NCBI GenBank assembly: GCA_024803745.1
Contig: JANJXV010000020.1
Span: forward strand, 18,454,777 to 18,518,776
DNA: 64,000 nucleotides
Direction: 5' to 3'
Origin: Megascapheus bottae
Taxonomy: Eukaryota > Chordata > Mammalia > Rodentia > Geomyidae
Part shown: piece after piece, positions 25,054-36,419 of the stretch
Layout of the letters: each line of letters opens with the position of its first letter
Position numbering within the stretch: the first letter of the stretch is position 1
Notes under the pieces: model-generated
Databases searched by the model: none
The model's input: only the letters and a program-made list of their open reading frames with translations
Told to the model about the DNA's origin: nothing
Program-made: the position numbers and the translations under genes

Positions 25054-25256
25054 TCAGGTGCTGGTGGATCGTGACTGTAATCATAGCTACTAAGAAGGCT
25101 AATATCTGAGGATCATGGTCCTTGAGACTCTTATCTCCTATTAACTAACAGAAAACCAGAAGCAATGTTATGGCTCAAGTGGTAGATCAGTGTCCATGAG
25201 CTGAATTGCTCAGGGAACAAAGTTCAGGCACAGAGTTCAAGCCCCATGAATGACCA
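25054..25256 (+). mobile_element. 7SL/B1-ID composite SINE
   Basis: A 7SL-like head (ggtgctggtggatcgtgact, agctactaagaaggc) is followed by the ID-like right unit ending gttcaagccccatgaatgac. Some internal loss. Confidence 0.85.
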
Positions 25257-25319
25257 ATATATATTAATTTTTGGTGGGAGCCAATGAAAATCTAAGGTCA
25301 TAAAACAGCAGCATAAAGC

Positions 25320-25560
25320 TGTTGCATCACTGACTCAAGACTGACATACTAGCTACTCAGGAAGCTGCGATCTGAACATCACAGTTCAAAGCCAGCCAGG
25401 GCAAGAAACTCCCTGAAACTTTTATCTCCAATTATTGATCAAAAAGTTAGAAGTGAATTTGTAAGTCAAGTGTTACCATGCTAGCCTTTTGCATCAAAGC
25501 TCATGGCCACTGCCCAGGCCTTGAGTTCAAATTGTAGGACTAATACAAAAGGAAACAAAA
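25320..25560 (+). mobile_element. 7SL/B1-ID composite SINE, old
   Basis: agctactcaggaagctgcga, ttcaaagccagccagggc and gcccaggccttgagttcaa follow the family order with high divergence. Confidence 0.75.
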
Positions 25561-25787
25561 AAGCCAGCATCATAAACTTTTTAACACTGCTAATTGAAAC
25601 TTTCTTTCATTTTTATTTCAGGTACATGTGTACACTGGTACATGCATAAAATACTAATTCAGTAGCTATTATTGAAAAAGAAAACTTCAAAAAATTAGTG
25701 AGACTGATGGATAGGTTGGCTATAGGAAACACAGAAAAGGCTGACTGAAGTTAGGGAGGCAACCTGTTCTCTTGCTTCTGCTGACCA

Positions 25788-25892
25788 GTTGGCTGAACTT
25801 GTTAACACAGTTTTACCTCACTGGGTTTCACTTTTCTCAACACTGAAATAAAGCTAATAACAGGAACCATTTGATTAGATTCCAGTAAGGTA
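25788..25892 (+). mobile_element. Possible MIR fragment
   Basis: gttaacacagttttacctca, ggtttcacttttctcaacac and aaagctaataacaggaacca resemble the MIR right half. Confidence 0.4.
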
Positions 25893-26218
25893 AGGATTAT
25901 GCAGATGTTGTAGGTAAAGTGATGCTACATATCTGCTCACTAATTGCCGCTATAAAACATTGCTACCAAAAAGAGCCAACTATGTCATTCTGTAGAACAT
26001 AGAGAAATTTCTAAATTGGTTTCATATTTCCCATTGTTATTATACCTGTTCCCTAAAAGTTTGAGTGTTCACTAATGACAAGACTCTCTCGCTTACATCT
26101 CCATACCATCTAGAAAGTTGTGCCTGGCATTTAGATCTCTAATAGGCAACACTAAATTGAATAAAAATGGGAAAGAAAAGCTACAGAGATCATTATTTGC
26201 AGAACTCAATATTTGCTA

Positions 26219-26219
26219 C

Positions 26220-26254
<35 letters not shown>

Positions 26255-26256
26255 CA
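26219..26256. repeat. (TA)n microsatellite
   Basis: Two TA runs separated by one C. Confidence 0.9.
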
Positions 26257-26320
26257 CAATAGACTGGCCTCTGAGTAAGAGATGTCAAAACTCCCATAAA
26301 ACTCTTAAAAGTTCACAAGA

Positions 26321-26511
26321 GGGGCGGCCAGGAGTTTGGCCTAGTGGTAGAGTGCTTGCCTAGCATGCATGAAGACCGGGTTTGATTCTTCGGTACCACA
26401 TACTTAGAAAAAAGCCGGAAGTGGTGCTGAGGATCAAGTTGTAGAGCTCTAGCCTAGACAATGTCCAAGGACAGTGCTCAGGCTCTGAGCTCAAGCCCAG
26501 GATTGGAAAAA
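26321..26511 (+). mobile_element. ID-like SINE
   Basis: Full-length; 14-bp duplication aaaagttcacaaga at 26307-26320 and 26512-26525. Confidence 0.95.
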
Positions 26512-26525
26512 AAAAGTTCACAAGA

Positions 26526-28177
26526 TTCTACCTGATTAAAGAAACTGTCCTGTGCAGGATGAAGCTGAACTCTGAAATAGGAGTCAATAGGTGAATTCCT
26601 TGTGGGAGTTCTTAGTATATCATTTCTGCTTTATAGGAGCCTATAGTGATGAGTGATGGAAGCTTTAGCTACAATGAAATTAGGATGACACTTCAATGTG
26701 GGCAAATGCCTGCAGGTAGTCTAGACATGCAGGACATTAATGTCACATTGCAGGAGATAAAGAAGGGCAACATGCCTGCAACTCTGAGTAGGTCCAGGTC
26801 AGTGGCATGACTCATCGATGTATAACTCAGCCCCTTGTTCTGTGTTTTTTTGGTCTGGGGAACTCTATTTTCTAAAAACAAAACAAAACAACACCCTCGA
26901 AATCATTGTTTTCATTAGACCTGTGAATGTTGCACAGTCTCAATGTATTTGTTTTTAAATAGGTTTCCAAGACAATTATGTACTTTGGGGTTTTTTTTAT
27001 GATGCTTTGGAGGAGTACATTTTATTCATTAAATGTGCTATATGAAATATTTTCTGACACTAGAACAATCTTATTTTTCAATTTTAATAAAATAAGTTTT
27101 ACAGACTCCTAACTTTGAAGAAGGAAGAAAAAAAAACATACAGCCCTGTAAAACAGAGCAATTTCATGAGTTTCTAAGCTCCAACTTCTTTTATAGCCTC
27201 CATTTGGTAATTATAGAGATTTATATCCCTCTCCTAATCCCTTGCAAAATTCAGAGCTGAACTATTTTGTGGTCATAAAGTCTGACTAAGAGGTCTCCAT
27301 ATTCATTATCTTTGATAATTAGCTGTTAGTATACATTAATGAGTTAAACTAGCATATTTTGAGAGTGAGAAAGAGGTATGAAGTTAATTTATGAGAACAT
27401 AATCTACTGGTCATTTTCATGTGTCATCAAGAAATATTTCAGAAGGTATCTCAACAGTAATTGATCACATAGCACTGAGAGAAGCTACTGTTACTGCTTC
27501 ACTAGTAAGCGAAGGAAGTCATTACTCTTCCTTTAAGTTCAGATCTTCAGCCTAACTTGAGAATTCTTCATTCATCAATGACTTAGCATAATCTAAAAAT
27601 CATAAAGAAGAACAGCAATATGCATGTTGCTGATGTCACAGGTGAAGTAATATCACGTGCATTAGTGCATTATCCAGCTCTTTACTATTGGAGAGAAGAT
27701 CTCATGCACATAAGGCATATATAAGACAGATAACTTATGTAAGAGAGATCCATTTTTCCTTCTATGAATCACTGTTTTAGATTTTCACAAGACAGAGTAA
27801 TCAAAATATATGCTTTCTAAGAATATTTAGCTATGGTGTGAGATAAAGATGAGAAGAGAGGAGAGGAGAAGATAAGAAGGAAGAGGAGATAAGGGGAGGA
27901 TACAGGAGAAGTGGGGAGAGGAAGGGAGTGACTCCTCCTTTGGGATTTCCTGCATCAGAAGTTTCTATCTCAACAAATACTTGGTGAATTAATGCTTGAT
28001 AGACTAATTTTATTATTTTTGTATTTATGTGTTAGTATTCAAAAAGGCCAGATAGCGAGAGTATATAGATCAAATCTTCTACTTAGGAATTTCTACCCTA
28101 TATTCCTTTGCAAACCTTTTCAGTTGCATTTGAGAGAAATAATCAAAACTGAGAAAAAGAAAAGTTGATTTGTTTAC
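26526..28177 (-). other. Intron just downstream of the exon
   Basis: No repeat recognised apart from the purine tract at 27847-27930; relatively complex sequence. Confidence 0.5.
27847..27930. repeat. Purine-rich GA tract, pyrimidine-rich in the Spag16 sense
   Basis: About 80 bp is almost pure A/G on the plus strand (repeats of agagg, ggagg, aagaagg). In the Spag16 transcript it would be a long C/U tract roughly 250 nt after the exon donor. Such tracts can bind polypyrimidine-tract proteins or form triplex DNA. Only the composition and position are seen here. Confidence 0.7.
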
Positions 28178-28304
28178 CGTGCGTGCATCCCATATAGACA
28201 AGGTCTTGTCTGCAGAGCCAGTAAGAAGCGTGTTGGAAAAGGGAAAAAACTCAATGCTGTTCACAGAATCCGTGTGTCCATACAAGGTATACCTGCATCT
28301 TTCA
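28178..28304 (-). CDS. Spag16: Internal WD40-repeat exon of Spag16 (PF20)
   Basis: This is a 127-bp internal exon read right to left. A pyrimidine-rich stretch ending in ccttccag precedes its first base (28304). A gtaaac donor (GT at 28177-28176) follows its last codon, ACG. The first base completes a split codon (phase 2 upstream) and the exon ends on a full codon (phase 0), leaving 42 complete codons. The peptide is a WD40 blade: YGHTDSVNSIEF carries the GH start, SADKTLSIWDA the structural Asp and the WD end. I recognise this as SPAG16/PF20, a WD-repeat protein of the axonemal central apparatus needed for sperm and ciliary motility. The assignment is from memory of the family. There is no internal stop or frameshift, while the surrounding kilobases are non-coding. 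Another WD40 protein is possible but less likely given the close fit along the exon. Confidence 0.9.
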
Positions 28305-28898
28305 CTGGAAGGAGAAAATATGTATGTTAAAGTTTTAGAAGACAGTATTGATATTTGTCTATTTTTATACAATGCTAATAAAGTAATGTAAGAATCTGTC
28401 ATACAATTTTAGATTACAAAAGCATTAAAAATCTTGAATCACCTGTATTCTAAGCACTGTGAGGAATTATAAGCATAAAACTGAGTAAGCTTAAATTCTC
28501 TTCAGTTTATAGAATTGACTTGAAAAGTCATCTTTATATTAGCGTATTTATATAATGAAGTAACTAAATAAAATAGTCACTAACTTACTCAGAAGTATGT
28601 TAGAAAATCTTGTCATACTCAAAAAGACCAAATTACCTTTCTAATTTTTATTTAGTTGAGGTTTGCTAAATACAGCATATCAAACACCAAAGGCCTCTTT
28701 TCAGGTTATTATTTTTCTTTGTTTTCTCTCAGCTTTGCCTGAATGTTTGGTTTACCTGAGACACATTTAGGAAATACTAATATCTAGACTCAAGCTTCAG
28801 CTATTGTACTCCAATTCATCTGGGAATGAGCCCAGCCACTGATGTATTCCTGCCTCTCCTGGCTTTTGTGATTTGCCTTTAGGGCTGAGAATCAAAAC

Positions 28899-29085
28899 CA
28901 GTGTTTTTCAAACTGTTTTTACCAGGCCTAGCATTACCAGCATCACTTGGGGAACGTGTCTGAAATGCAGATTCCCATCATCATCTCAAACCTACTGAAT
29001 CAGAAACTCTGGAGTGGGGCCCAACAATCTGTTTTAGCAAGCACTCCATTGGATTCCTATGCATGCTCAAGTTTGAGAGCCACTG
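28899..29085 (+). mobile_element. MER5A-like hAT MITE
   Basis: A non-autonomous DNA transposon, CAGTG...CACTG at its ends, with the internal blocks agcatcacttggggaacgtg, ctactgaatcagaaactct and ggggcccaacaatctgtttt typical of MER5A. Flanking octamers atcaaaac and atctaaag match at 6 of 8 positions, as expected for an old 8-bp hAT duplication. Confidence 0.88.
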
Positions 29086-29093
29086 ATCTAAAG

Positions 29094-30168
29094 CATTAGT
29101 AATGAATGACTGAGAAAGAAAGACAACTGCAGCTTTGCCTGTTCTCATGTTACAAAAGGGCTGAGTCTTTCAACGGGGCACATCTGAAGCCCAATAGCAT
29201 TTTTTATGTAATGATTGTTTTTAAATAACATTACTTGTAAGTCAAATTTTAAAGGAAGGGTAGAAAAAAAGGTGATTTGCTGCCTGTGTGAGAAATAGTT
29301 AGTTAGTTCCTGACTGAAGGGTACCTCTTTGGCTTGAGTCTTGCTCATACAATAGTATGGTGTATTGAGAAAACTCCCATGGCAGAGCCAGACTGGATGC
29401 CAGTCCTGTCTTCAACAAGACCCAGCAGGGAAGCCTTTAATCTTGGTGTCATTGTTTCTTTCCTGAATAAAATTAATTTAATACACTCTGATTTCCAGTA
29501 CAAGTCCCAAATTCTGAGATTCTTTGAACATTATATTGAAAAGAAGAGGAAAATTCAACCTGAACATGACATCTATGAATAATCAGAAACAAATTTGGCC
29601 CTTCTCTTCCTGTGTTTTGACATTTTGAGAAGAAAAGAGATATCAAGACTTACATTTATATGTATACATATTTACATTATGAAGTAACATTCTACATATC
29701 ATGATTCAGTATTACCATTTATATATTTAATAAAGGACATTTTGTATTAATTTCTTTACCTCAAAATTTATGAGATGGGCTGATGATGACAGTTGACAAG
29801 ATGTCAGTTTATACCAACAACTCATAGCCTGTGGGTTTATTGCTTATTTTTGTTAATAAATGTTATTTGAAGATATCATTTGTGCATTGTCTATAGCTAT
29901 TTCAATAATAAAGTATCATAGTTCTTTCATTTCAACTGAGACCATATTGATTATAAGCTAAAATATTATGTACCATTACTTTTATGATCTACACAAATAT
30001 GTTTGAATATTGACAGGAATACTTCGATTTTAACTTATGTTATTTAATTTTTTAGATATATACTAAAATCTACTGAATAAATCATTTCCTTTTAAATAAT
30101 AACTTCTGAAAAGTTTTTGTTACAGATTTCTAATAATCCTGAAAATCATATGCACAAAATCTGTGTTT
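29094..30168. other. Intron sequence, unassigned
   Basis: The 82-codon frame at 29334-29582 is open but lacks matching splice sites or a known domain. Confidence 0.45.
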
Positions 30169-30183
30169 AAAAGATTATGTTCT

Positions 30184-30390
30184 GGGCCAGGAGTTTGGCC
30201 TAGTGGTTGAGTGCTTGCCTAGCATGCATGAAGACCCGGGTTCGATTCCTTGGTACTACATACATAGAAAAAAGCCAGAAGTGGTGCTGAGGCTCAAGTG
30301 GTAGAGCTTTAGCCTTGAGAAAGTCCAAGGACAGTTCTCAGACCTGAGCTCAAGCCCAGGACTGGCAAAAAAAAACACAAAAAAAACAAC
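30184..30390 (+). mobile_element. ID-like SINE
   Basis: Full-length with 15-bp duplication aaaagattatgttct at 30169-30183 and 30391-30405. Confidence 0.96.
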
Positions 30391-30464
30391 AAAAGATTAT
30401 GTTCTAAGTCCATAACCTTGAGAAATTTCTTTACATAATATTATAATATATCCTTGTATATGTC

Positions 30465-30555
30465 TATGGAGTGACAGAGAGTGGATGGGTAAATAGAGAA
30501 GAGGAAAGGAATGAGAAACTGAGATAGAGACAAACAGAGGCAGAGACAGACATTG
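30465..30555. repeat. Purine-rich (GAGA) low-complexity stretch
   Basis: ggagtgacagagagtggatg through acaaacagaggcagagacag; mostly A/G with GACA steps. Confidence 0.65.
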
Positions 30556-31050
30556 AAATATTACTTCTCTCTTGATCTTTCTCAGTTTGTTTTTCATCTA
30601 AATTTCTTGCTTATATAAAATCATAATAAAGTGTTTGACATTTTAATGTTTGGTTTATTATACAAAAGCAATTTAAAATGTACCCATTTTATAATGTCTT
30701 TAAAATTACATAATTTGGTCCAAGTTCTTAGTTTGATGTTTTAGGTGATTTATTGAGTGCTCTGTGTTCATCATTAGTATTTAATTTATGTTATTTTATA
30801 ATGATTAATGGCACATGATAACTGAGAAAACTTAGTGGCAGAATGAAGAAAGGAGATAATCTTTACCATCTATTCAGATGTATACTGTCCTTAATTTCTA
30901 AAGTTTTTCTTGCCTCCATTTTTATGCCTTAGAGTACAGATGGGTCTTAGTGCAAACCTCGTCATCTACAGGTGCTACATTTATTCTAAAAGCTCCTAAT
31001 TAATGTCAGTCTGCCTTACTGGTTTTATCTAACAATAGAAATGATTTCTT

Positions 31051-31241
31051 CAGCCGGGAGTTTAGCCTAGTGGTAGAGTGCTTGCCTAACACGCACAAAG
31101 AACCGGGTTCGATTCCTCGGTACCACATACATAGTAATAAAAACCAGAAATGGTGCTGTGGCTCAAGTGGTAAAGCTCTAGCCTTGAGAAAGCCCAAGGA
31201 CAGTGCCCAGGCCCTGAGTTCAAGGCTTAGGACTGGCCAAA
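31051..31241 (+). mobile_element. ID-like SINE
   Basis: Full-length with 12-bp duplication aaatgatttctt at 31039-31050 and 31242-31253. Confidence 0.96.
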
Positions 31242-31532
31242 AAATGATTTCTTAGAGTGCAGTCCTCCAAAATTATAAAACAGAAAAGTAGAGCCAGAAG
31301 AGTTGGTATGTCTAGTCATTGACTAGAAAAGCAGTGAGAACCATTCTGGACTCCTGAGTTATTTGAAATTTGTGATTCAGGTTGAGCCTGGAATAGGCGG
31401 AGTTTGTAGGCAGATTTTCCATGAGTTCCTTTGCAAGGGTCTATATATTATTTTCATAGAATAAGATTTCACAAGGCATAGCAGAGACAAAGATTCCATG
31501 CTTTACCATGGAGAGCAAATCCCGGCACTAGT

Positions 31533-31580
31533 GATTGAGCACTGCTAGAAAATGTTGATTGAGCACTGCTAGAAAATGTT
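31533..31580. repeat. Perfect 24-bp tandem duplication
   Basis: gattgagcactgctagaaaa plus tgtt occurs at 31533-31556 and again at 31557-31580. Confidence 0.95.
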
Positions 31581-32259
31581 GTAGTTTAACCCTAAATTGA
31601 GTGTTTAAACCTCTCATTCTATCTCAGGCTCACAGCTGAGATTTAAAATAAAATTTAACACAGGAATTAAGTTAAAAACAAAATTAGTCTTTTCTTGTTG
31701 AAATAAATATAAAACCAAGTAGGAAAAGGTAAAAATAATCTTCTTATACATAATACATCTAACGACTTTATTTAGGAAAATAATGTAGTTTCTTTACATT
31801 TTACCATTGATAATATCTAGCATATATTAAATATTCACCATATATGCACATGTTCATATATACAGAGAGAAATAGAGAGAAAAAACAAGAGATAAATCTA
31901 GAAAACATACAAATAGTAATAAAAAACAAACCCTGAGTCAATTGGAAAACAAACACTTAAGCATCCAATGAAACCATGTTCAAGGACTTAAAAAAACAAA
32001 TATAATAGGTATACAAATGCTGAGTCTCAGAAGATAAATTAAATACCTTAAGAAAATGTAATGAGAGGGACTTAATGACTCTATGTACAATTAATAGTCA
32101 CTTATAACTGCAGCATGGGGAATATATGTAAAACAAAAATTTCCCTAAATGAGAAAAATATCAGGCTGAGTATACAGGAATAAAATAATTCATGGAATTC
32201 AAGAGAGAATAATTGAAATGATGAAATTTGAGGCACAAAGAAGAAAGATTAAAAATAAA
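31581..32259. other. AT-rich intron, unassigned
   Basis: A-rich plus strand; no feature recognised. Confidence 0.5.
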
Positions 32260-32478
32260 GCTGGATGCTGGTGGCTCATGACTGTATTCCTAGCTACTCA
32301 GGATGCTGAGATCTGACGATTAGGGTTCAAAGCCAGTATGGACACAAAAATCCATAAGACTCTTATCTCCAATAACCACTAGAAAACCAGAATTGGCATT
32401 ATAGCTCAAGATGTAGAGCCATAGCCTTGAGCTAAAGAGCCCAGGAACAGCACACAGGACTAGAGTTCAAGCCCCATG

Positions 32479-32518
<40 letters not shown>

Positions 32519-32536
32519 CACACACACACACACAAC

Positions 32537-32567
<31 letters not shown>

Positions 32568-32569
32568 AA
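32260..32569 (+). mobile_element. 7SL/B1-ID composite SINE with (CA)n tail
   Basis: gctggatgctggtggctcat head, cttatctccaataaccac middle and gagttcaagccccatgat end, followed by a CA repeat at 32480-32569 interrupted by single bases. Confidence 0.9.
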
Positions 32570-32630
32570 AAATCATATATAAAGACCTTGAATCATGAAT
32601 AGAAATTAAACTGTACAATATAAGCCAATT

Positions 32631-33250
32631 GTGCAGCATTATTTATCATAGCAAAGATATGGAACCAACCCAGATGCACCTCAGTTGATGAGTGGATTGA
32701 CAAGATGTGATATTTATACACAATGGAATTCTATGTTGCTGTCAGAAAGAACGACATCACCCCATTTGTAAGGAAATGGAAAGACTTAGAAAAAAATCCT
32801 ATTAAGTGAAGTAAGCCAGACTCAAAGGAACATAGGCTCAATATTTTCCCTCCTTTGTCATAATCAGAAGAAACCTTGGGGTCTCCTAGCAGAGATTTAC
32901 AATAGAACAAAACCTGGATGCATAAGGCCATATAAAATGATGCTAAATGAAAGGACCTCCAGGATATAGAAACAAAAAGCCTTAATGTACTATGTTATTT
33001 CTCATCTCTTTTGCTGCCCCTTGGTTATCCCTTACTGTTACAGTATTTCACCTTGTTATCTGATATATTGTATACATGTGTATTTGGTTATTTAAAATTG
33101 GATAGGGAAAGGGGGAAAACAAGATGAGGGGCGGAGGTGAGGGGGAAGGAAATGGGGACCAGGACATGAGAAACGGTATCAATGTATGTGAAGTAATGTA
33201 CCTTCTATCTGGTGAATATAATGTAACCCTTCTATTACTTCTAATAAAAA
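32631..33250 (+). mobile_element. 5'-truncated L1 (ORF2 end plus 3' UTR)
   Basis: It begins within the last ORF2 codons (gcagcattatttatcatagc, matching 13414 onward), continues through the [14 protein letters not shown] region at about 32720, and ends in the conserved block and taataaaaaatatatg at 33250. It lacks the caaaagccatataatg segment intact, a small internal deletion near 32975. Confidence 0.92.
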
Positions 33251-34057
33251 ATATATGAAAACAAGACAAAAATCACACCAAAGTAACAACAAATCAAAAC
33301 AAGAAACTATATAAACCAATTGGAATTTCAGATACCATGGGAAAGACATTGAACACTGACCTATGCATGAAATTGGCATAAGGAAGTTCTTCTTTGTGAA
33401 CTATGGAATAATAGAGGGCAGAGAATGATGAAAGAGAGTAATAGAAGGAGTCAGGCTGGAAAGTACACAATATCTGCGTGTGTATCATGTCACAGTACAA
33501 CCCCATGGAACAATTAATGTCTACTGAAATAATGAATGCCAGGAAAATCAAAGTTTCTTTTGGGGGAAGATAGCAGCAAATAGTGGAAGGGCAAAAGAAG
33601 AGAGTAGAGGAGGATAATTTCATATACATGTATAAAACCAGAAGGATAAAACATATTCAGGTTGCTTTAAGAAATTGGAGAATGAATGATGTGTGTGATC
33701 AGAGTACTTTGCATTAATTTATAGAACACTTCCATATGATGGATACATCTTGATAAAAATGTTTTAAAAAGTAAGGTTGTGCCAGAAAGTAGAATTTTAG
33801 TTTGGGTATCATCACGATAAGAAAACACAAAACAAATCTCAGACACTCAAGAACAAGCTATTGAAAAGGGAAAATAAAGTTAATACCAAAAAAAGAAAAA
33901 ATAATCTTTGTGAACTGCTGATGATTTCCATTTTTACATAAACCACTGATGTTTTCCCCCAAATCTAAAATATTTTAGATTCATATAGTAAATGTTCTGT
34001 GGTTTAAATTTTTTGAAAAATGAGATAAGAATATGAACCATGTTTTTCTCCCATATA
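33251..34057. other. Intron sequence between two L1 copies
   Basis: Minus-strand open frames (33179-33379, 33294-33629) are serine- and phenylalanine-rich without known domains; treated as chance. Confidence 0.45.
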
Positions 34058-36080
34058 GAAAAACACTTCTTAGCAGAAAGAACAGTACAGGAGGAATTTT
34101 AATTCCAAACTTTAGACTCTATTACAGAGCTATAATTATCAAAACAGTTTGGTACTGGCACAAGAACAGGCCTGAAGACCAATGGAATAGAACTGAGGAC
34201 CCAGATATTAAACCACAGACCTATAGCCACCTAATCTTTGACAGGAGAGCCAAAACAATAGAATGGAAGAAAGACAGCCTCTTCAACAAGTTGTTCTGGC
34301 AGAACTGGTTAAGCACCTGCAGAAAACTAAAGTTGGATCCTTCTTTATCACCCTGCACTAGAATTAACTCCAAAAGGATCAAAGACCTGAAGGTAAAAGC
34401 TGACACACTGAAAGCTTTACAAGAAGGAATAGGAGATACACTAGGCCTCCTTGGCACAGGTTGAAACTTTCTTAATAAGGACCAAGAATCACAACAAATC
34501 AGAGAAAGTCTGGATAAGTGGGACTGCATTAAACTGCAGAGCTTTTGTATGGCAAAGGACATAGCTAGTAAATTAAATAGGAAGCCGACAGAATGGGAGA
34601 AGATCTTCACCAACTGAACAATGGACAAAGGCCTCATATCTAAAATATATCAACAGCTCAAAAAATTGAATCACTCCAAAACTAATCTCCAAAGTAACAA
34701 CCATCCCATTAAAAATGGGCCAAAGACTTAAAGAGAGTCTTCTCTGAAGAAGAAACAAAAATGGCCTATAGACACATGAAGAAATGTTCAACATCTCTGG
34801 TCATAAAAGAAATGCAAATCAAAACAATTCTAAGATTCCACCTCACTCCAGTTAGAATGGCCAGGATCAGGAAAATGAATAACAGATGCTGGAGGGGATG
34901 TGGCCAGGAGGGATCACTACTACACTGTTGGTGGGAGTGCAAACTCGTGCAACCACTATGGAAAGCAGTATGGCAGTGCCTCAAAAGGCTAAACATAGAG
35001 CTCCCCTATGACCCAGCAATTCCACTACTTGGCATTTACCCAACCATCCAGAAACTAGGGCATACTAAATCCACTAGCACAACAATGATCACTGCAGCAC
35101 TATTTACCATAGCAAAGATATGGAACCAACCTAGATGTCCCTCAGTTGATGAATGGATCAACCAGATGTGGTATTTGTACACAGTGGAATTCTATGCTGC
35201 TGTCAGAAAGAATGACATCGGCCCATTTGTTAGGAAATGGAAAACTTAGAAAAAAATCATATTAAGTGAAGTAATCCAGACTCATAGGAACATAGGTTCA
35301 ATGGTTTCCCTCATTTGTCATAATCAGTAGAAACCTTGGGCTCTCCTAGCAGAGATTTACAATAGAGCAAAACCTTGATACATAAGGCCATATAGTATGA
35401 AGCTAATTGAAAGGACCTCCAGGATATTGAAACAAAAGCCATATAATGAATGATTGTTGTCCTCAAGGTACTATTTTATCTCTCATCTCTTGTACTGTCC
35501 CTTGGTTATCTCATATTGTTACACTATCTCACTTTGTTATCTGATATATCGGATGTATTTGTATTTGGTGATTTGAAATTGGATAGGGAAGGGGGGAAAA
35601 CAAGATGGGGGGGTGGGGGAGAGGGTAATGGGGACCAAGACATGTGAAAGTGTTGGGAGCCAGAGTGGAATCAAACTGTACTTTGATTTGCATCAGATAA
35701 TTGCTTGATTGTCTTATTTTTTGGTGGGGGGGCCTTCTCCTGTTCAATTGATCTGAGATTTACCATATGAATGTAACCCCCAACAGTTCCCTGATTAACC
35801 ATCTGGATGTAACACCTGGCAGTACCCTGGTCTCAAGAAGGGATATAAGCTTTGAGTTGATAATAAATGCGGCTGCAGTTTTTGCCTGGGTTGCAGACCT
35901 CCCGCACCCGATGTGTTTGTCTCTCTTCTATTTTTTCCAGTCCCTGCCCCCTATTTTAGGAACCCCAATTTGCTGCTGGTAGGCCCCGGCATGAAAAGGT
36001 ATCAATGTATGTGAATTAATGCACCTTCTATCTGGAAAATATCATGTAACCCTTTTATTAATTACAATAAAAATATCAAA
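34058..36080 (+). mobile_element. 5'-truncated L1 interrupted by a solo LTR
   Basis: It opens in the ORF2 C-terminal third (aaaaacacttcttagcagaa, matching 12390 onward). A 162-codon open frame at 34761-35249 holds the Cys-rich knuckle with CWRGCG and HCWWEC intact; an upstream frame ends at a TGA at 34462. The 3' UTR starts about 35250, is split by an LTR at 35651-35991, and resumes to the acaataaaaatatc end at 36080. It is closely related to the 6.9-14 kb copy but retains different mutations. Confidence 0.93.
35651..35991 (+). mobile_element. Solo LTR, ERVK/IAP-like (341 bp)
   Basis: It starts TGTTGGGAGCC and ends GGCCCCGGCA, so it has TG...CA ends. It lies in an L1 3' UTR whose sequence continues without loss on either side. 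The 6-bp flanks are tgaaag (35645-35650) and tgaaaa (35992-35997), one mismatch. A gatataag TATA-like box (near 35841) and ataataaatg polyadenylation signal (near 35861) fit an LTR promoter and R region. The terminal word and 6-bp duplication fit class II (ERVK/IAP-type) retroviruses. No internal gag/pol/env sequence is present. It is an old genomic remnant. Confidence 0.88.
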
Positions 36081-36211
36081 AAAGTTCACATAGTACATTA
36101 AAAACAATAGCCACAAAGATAAATCTCATTACCTTATCCTGAAGTTCAGAAGAGTTAACAATGTTTAAGAAGTAATACACTCACTACCTTATGAATGATC
36201 TAATGAAGGTT

Positions 36212-36370
36212 TATGGTTCAAAGTCAGGCAGGGAAGGTAAATCCATGAGACTTTTACCCCCAATTGATCATCAAAAATCTAGAAATATGATATTCAACTG
36301 GGATACCACTAGGCTTGAGCAAATACAGCTCAGGAATAGTACCTACTCTCTGGGTCCAATTATCAGGACA
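36212..36370 (+). mobile_element. 7SL/B1-ID composite SINE, 5'-truncated and old
   Basis: ggttcaaagtcaggcaggga, agacttttacccccaattga and cttgagcaaatacagctcag follow the middle and right unit of the family. Confidence 0.65.
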
Positions 36371-36419
36371 TTCACAAATACAGAAAAGAATTACTGGAAA
36401 AAGAAATCTCAGGATTGAC

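Larger units (their letters stand above)
1..28177 (-). other. Spag16: Intron downstream of the Spag16 exon (partial)
   Basis: The intron starts with GT at 28177-28176 on the minus strand and continues beyond the left edge. No other splice-flanked coding segment was recognised in it. It carries the full-length L1, many SINEs and ancient repeats. Introns of tens of kilobases fit what I recall of this very large gene. The extent is inferred from the absence of other exons. Confidence 0.7.

Noticed and set aside
28305..28402. Extension of the WD40 exon upstream to the minus-strand start codon at 28402
   Set aside because: The residues before SERCRY do not resemble a WD40 blade, and a clear acceptor lies at 28305-28306.
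32480..32569. CA array as a CRISPR-like or satellite structure
   Set aside because: It is a simple dinucleotide microsatellite in a SINE tail; there are no unique spacers.
35767..35982. 71-codon frame inside the solo LTR
   Set aside because: It lies wholly within LTR sequence and matches no retroviral protein.
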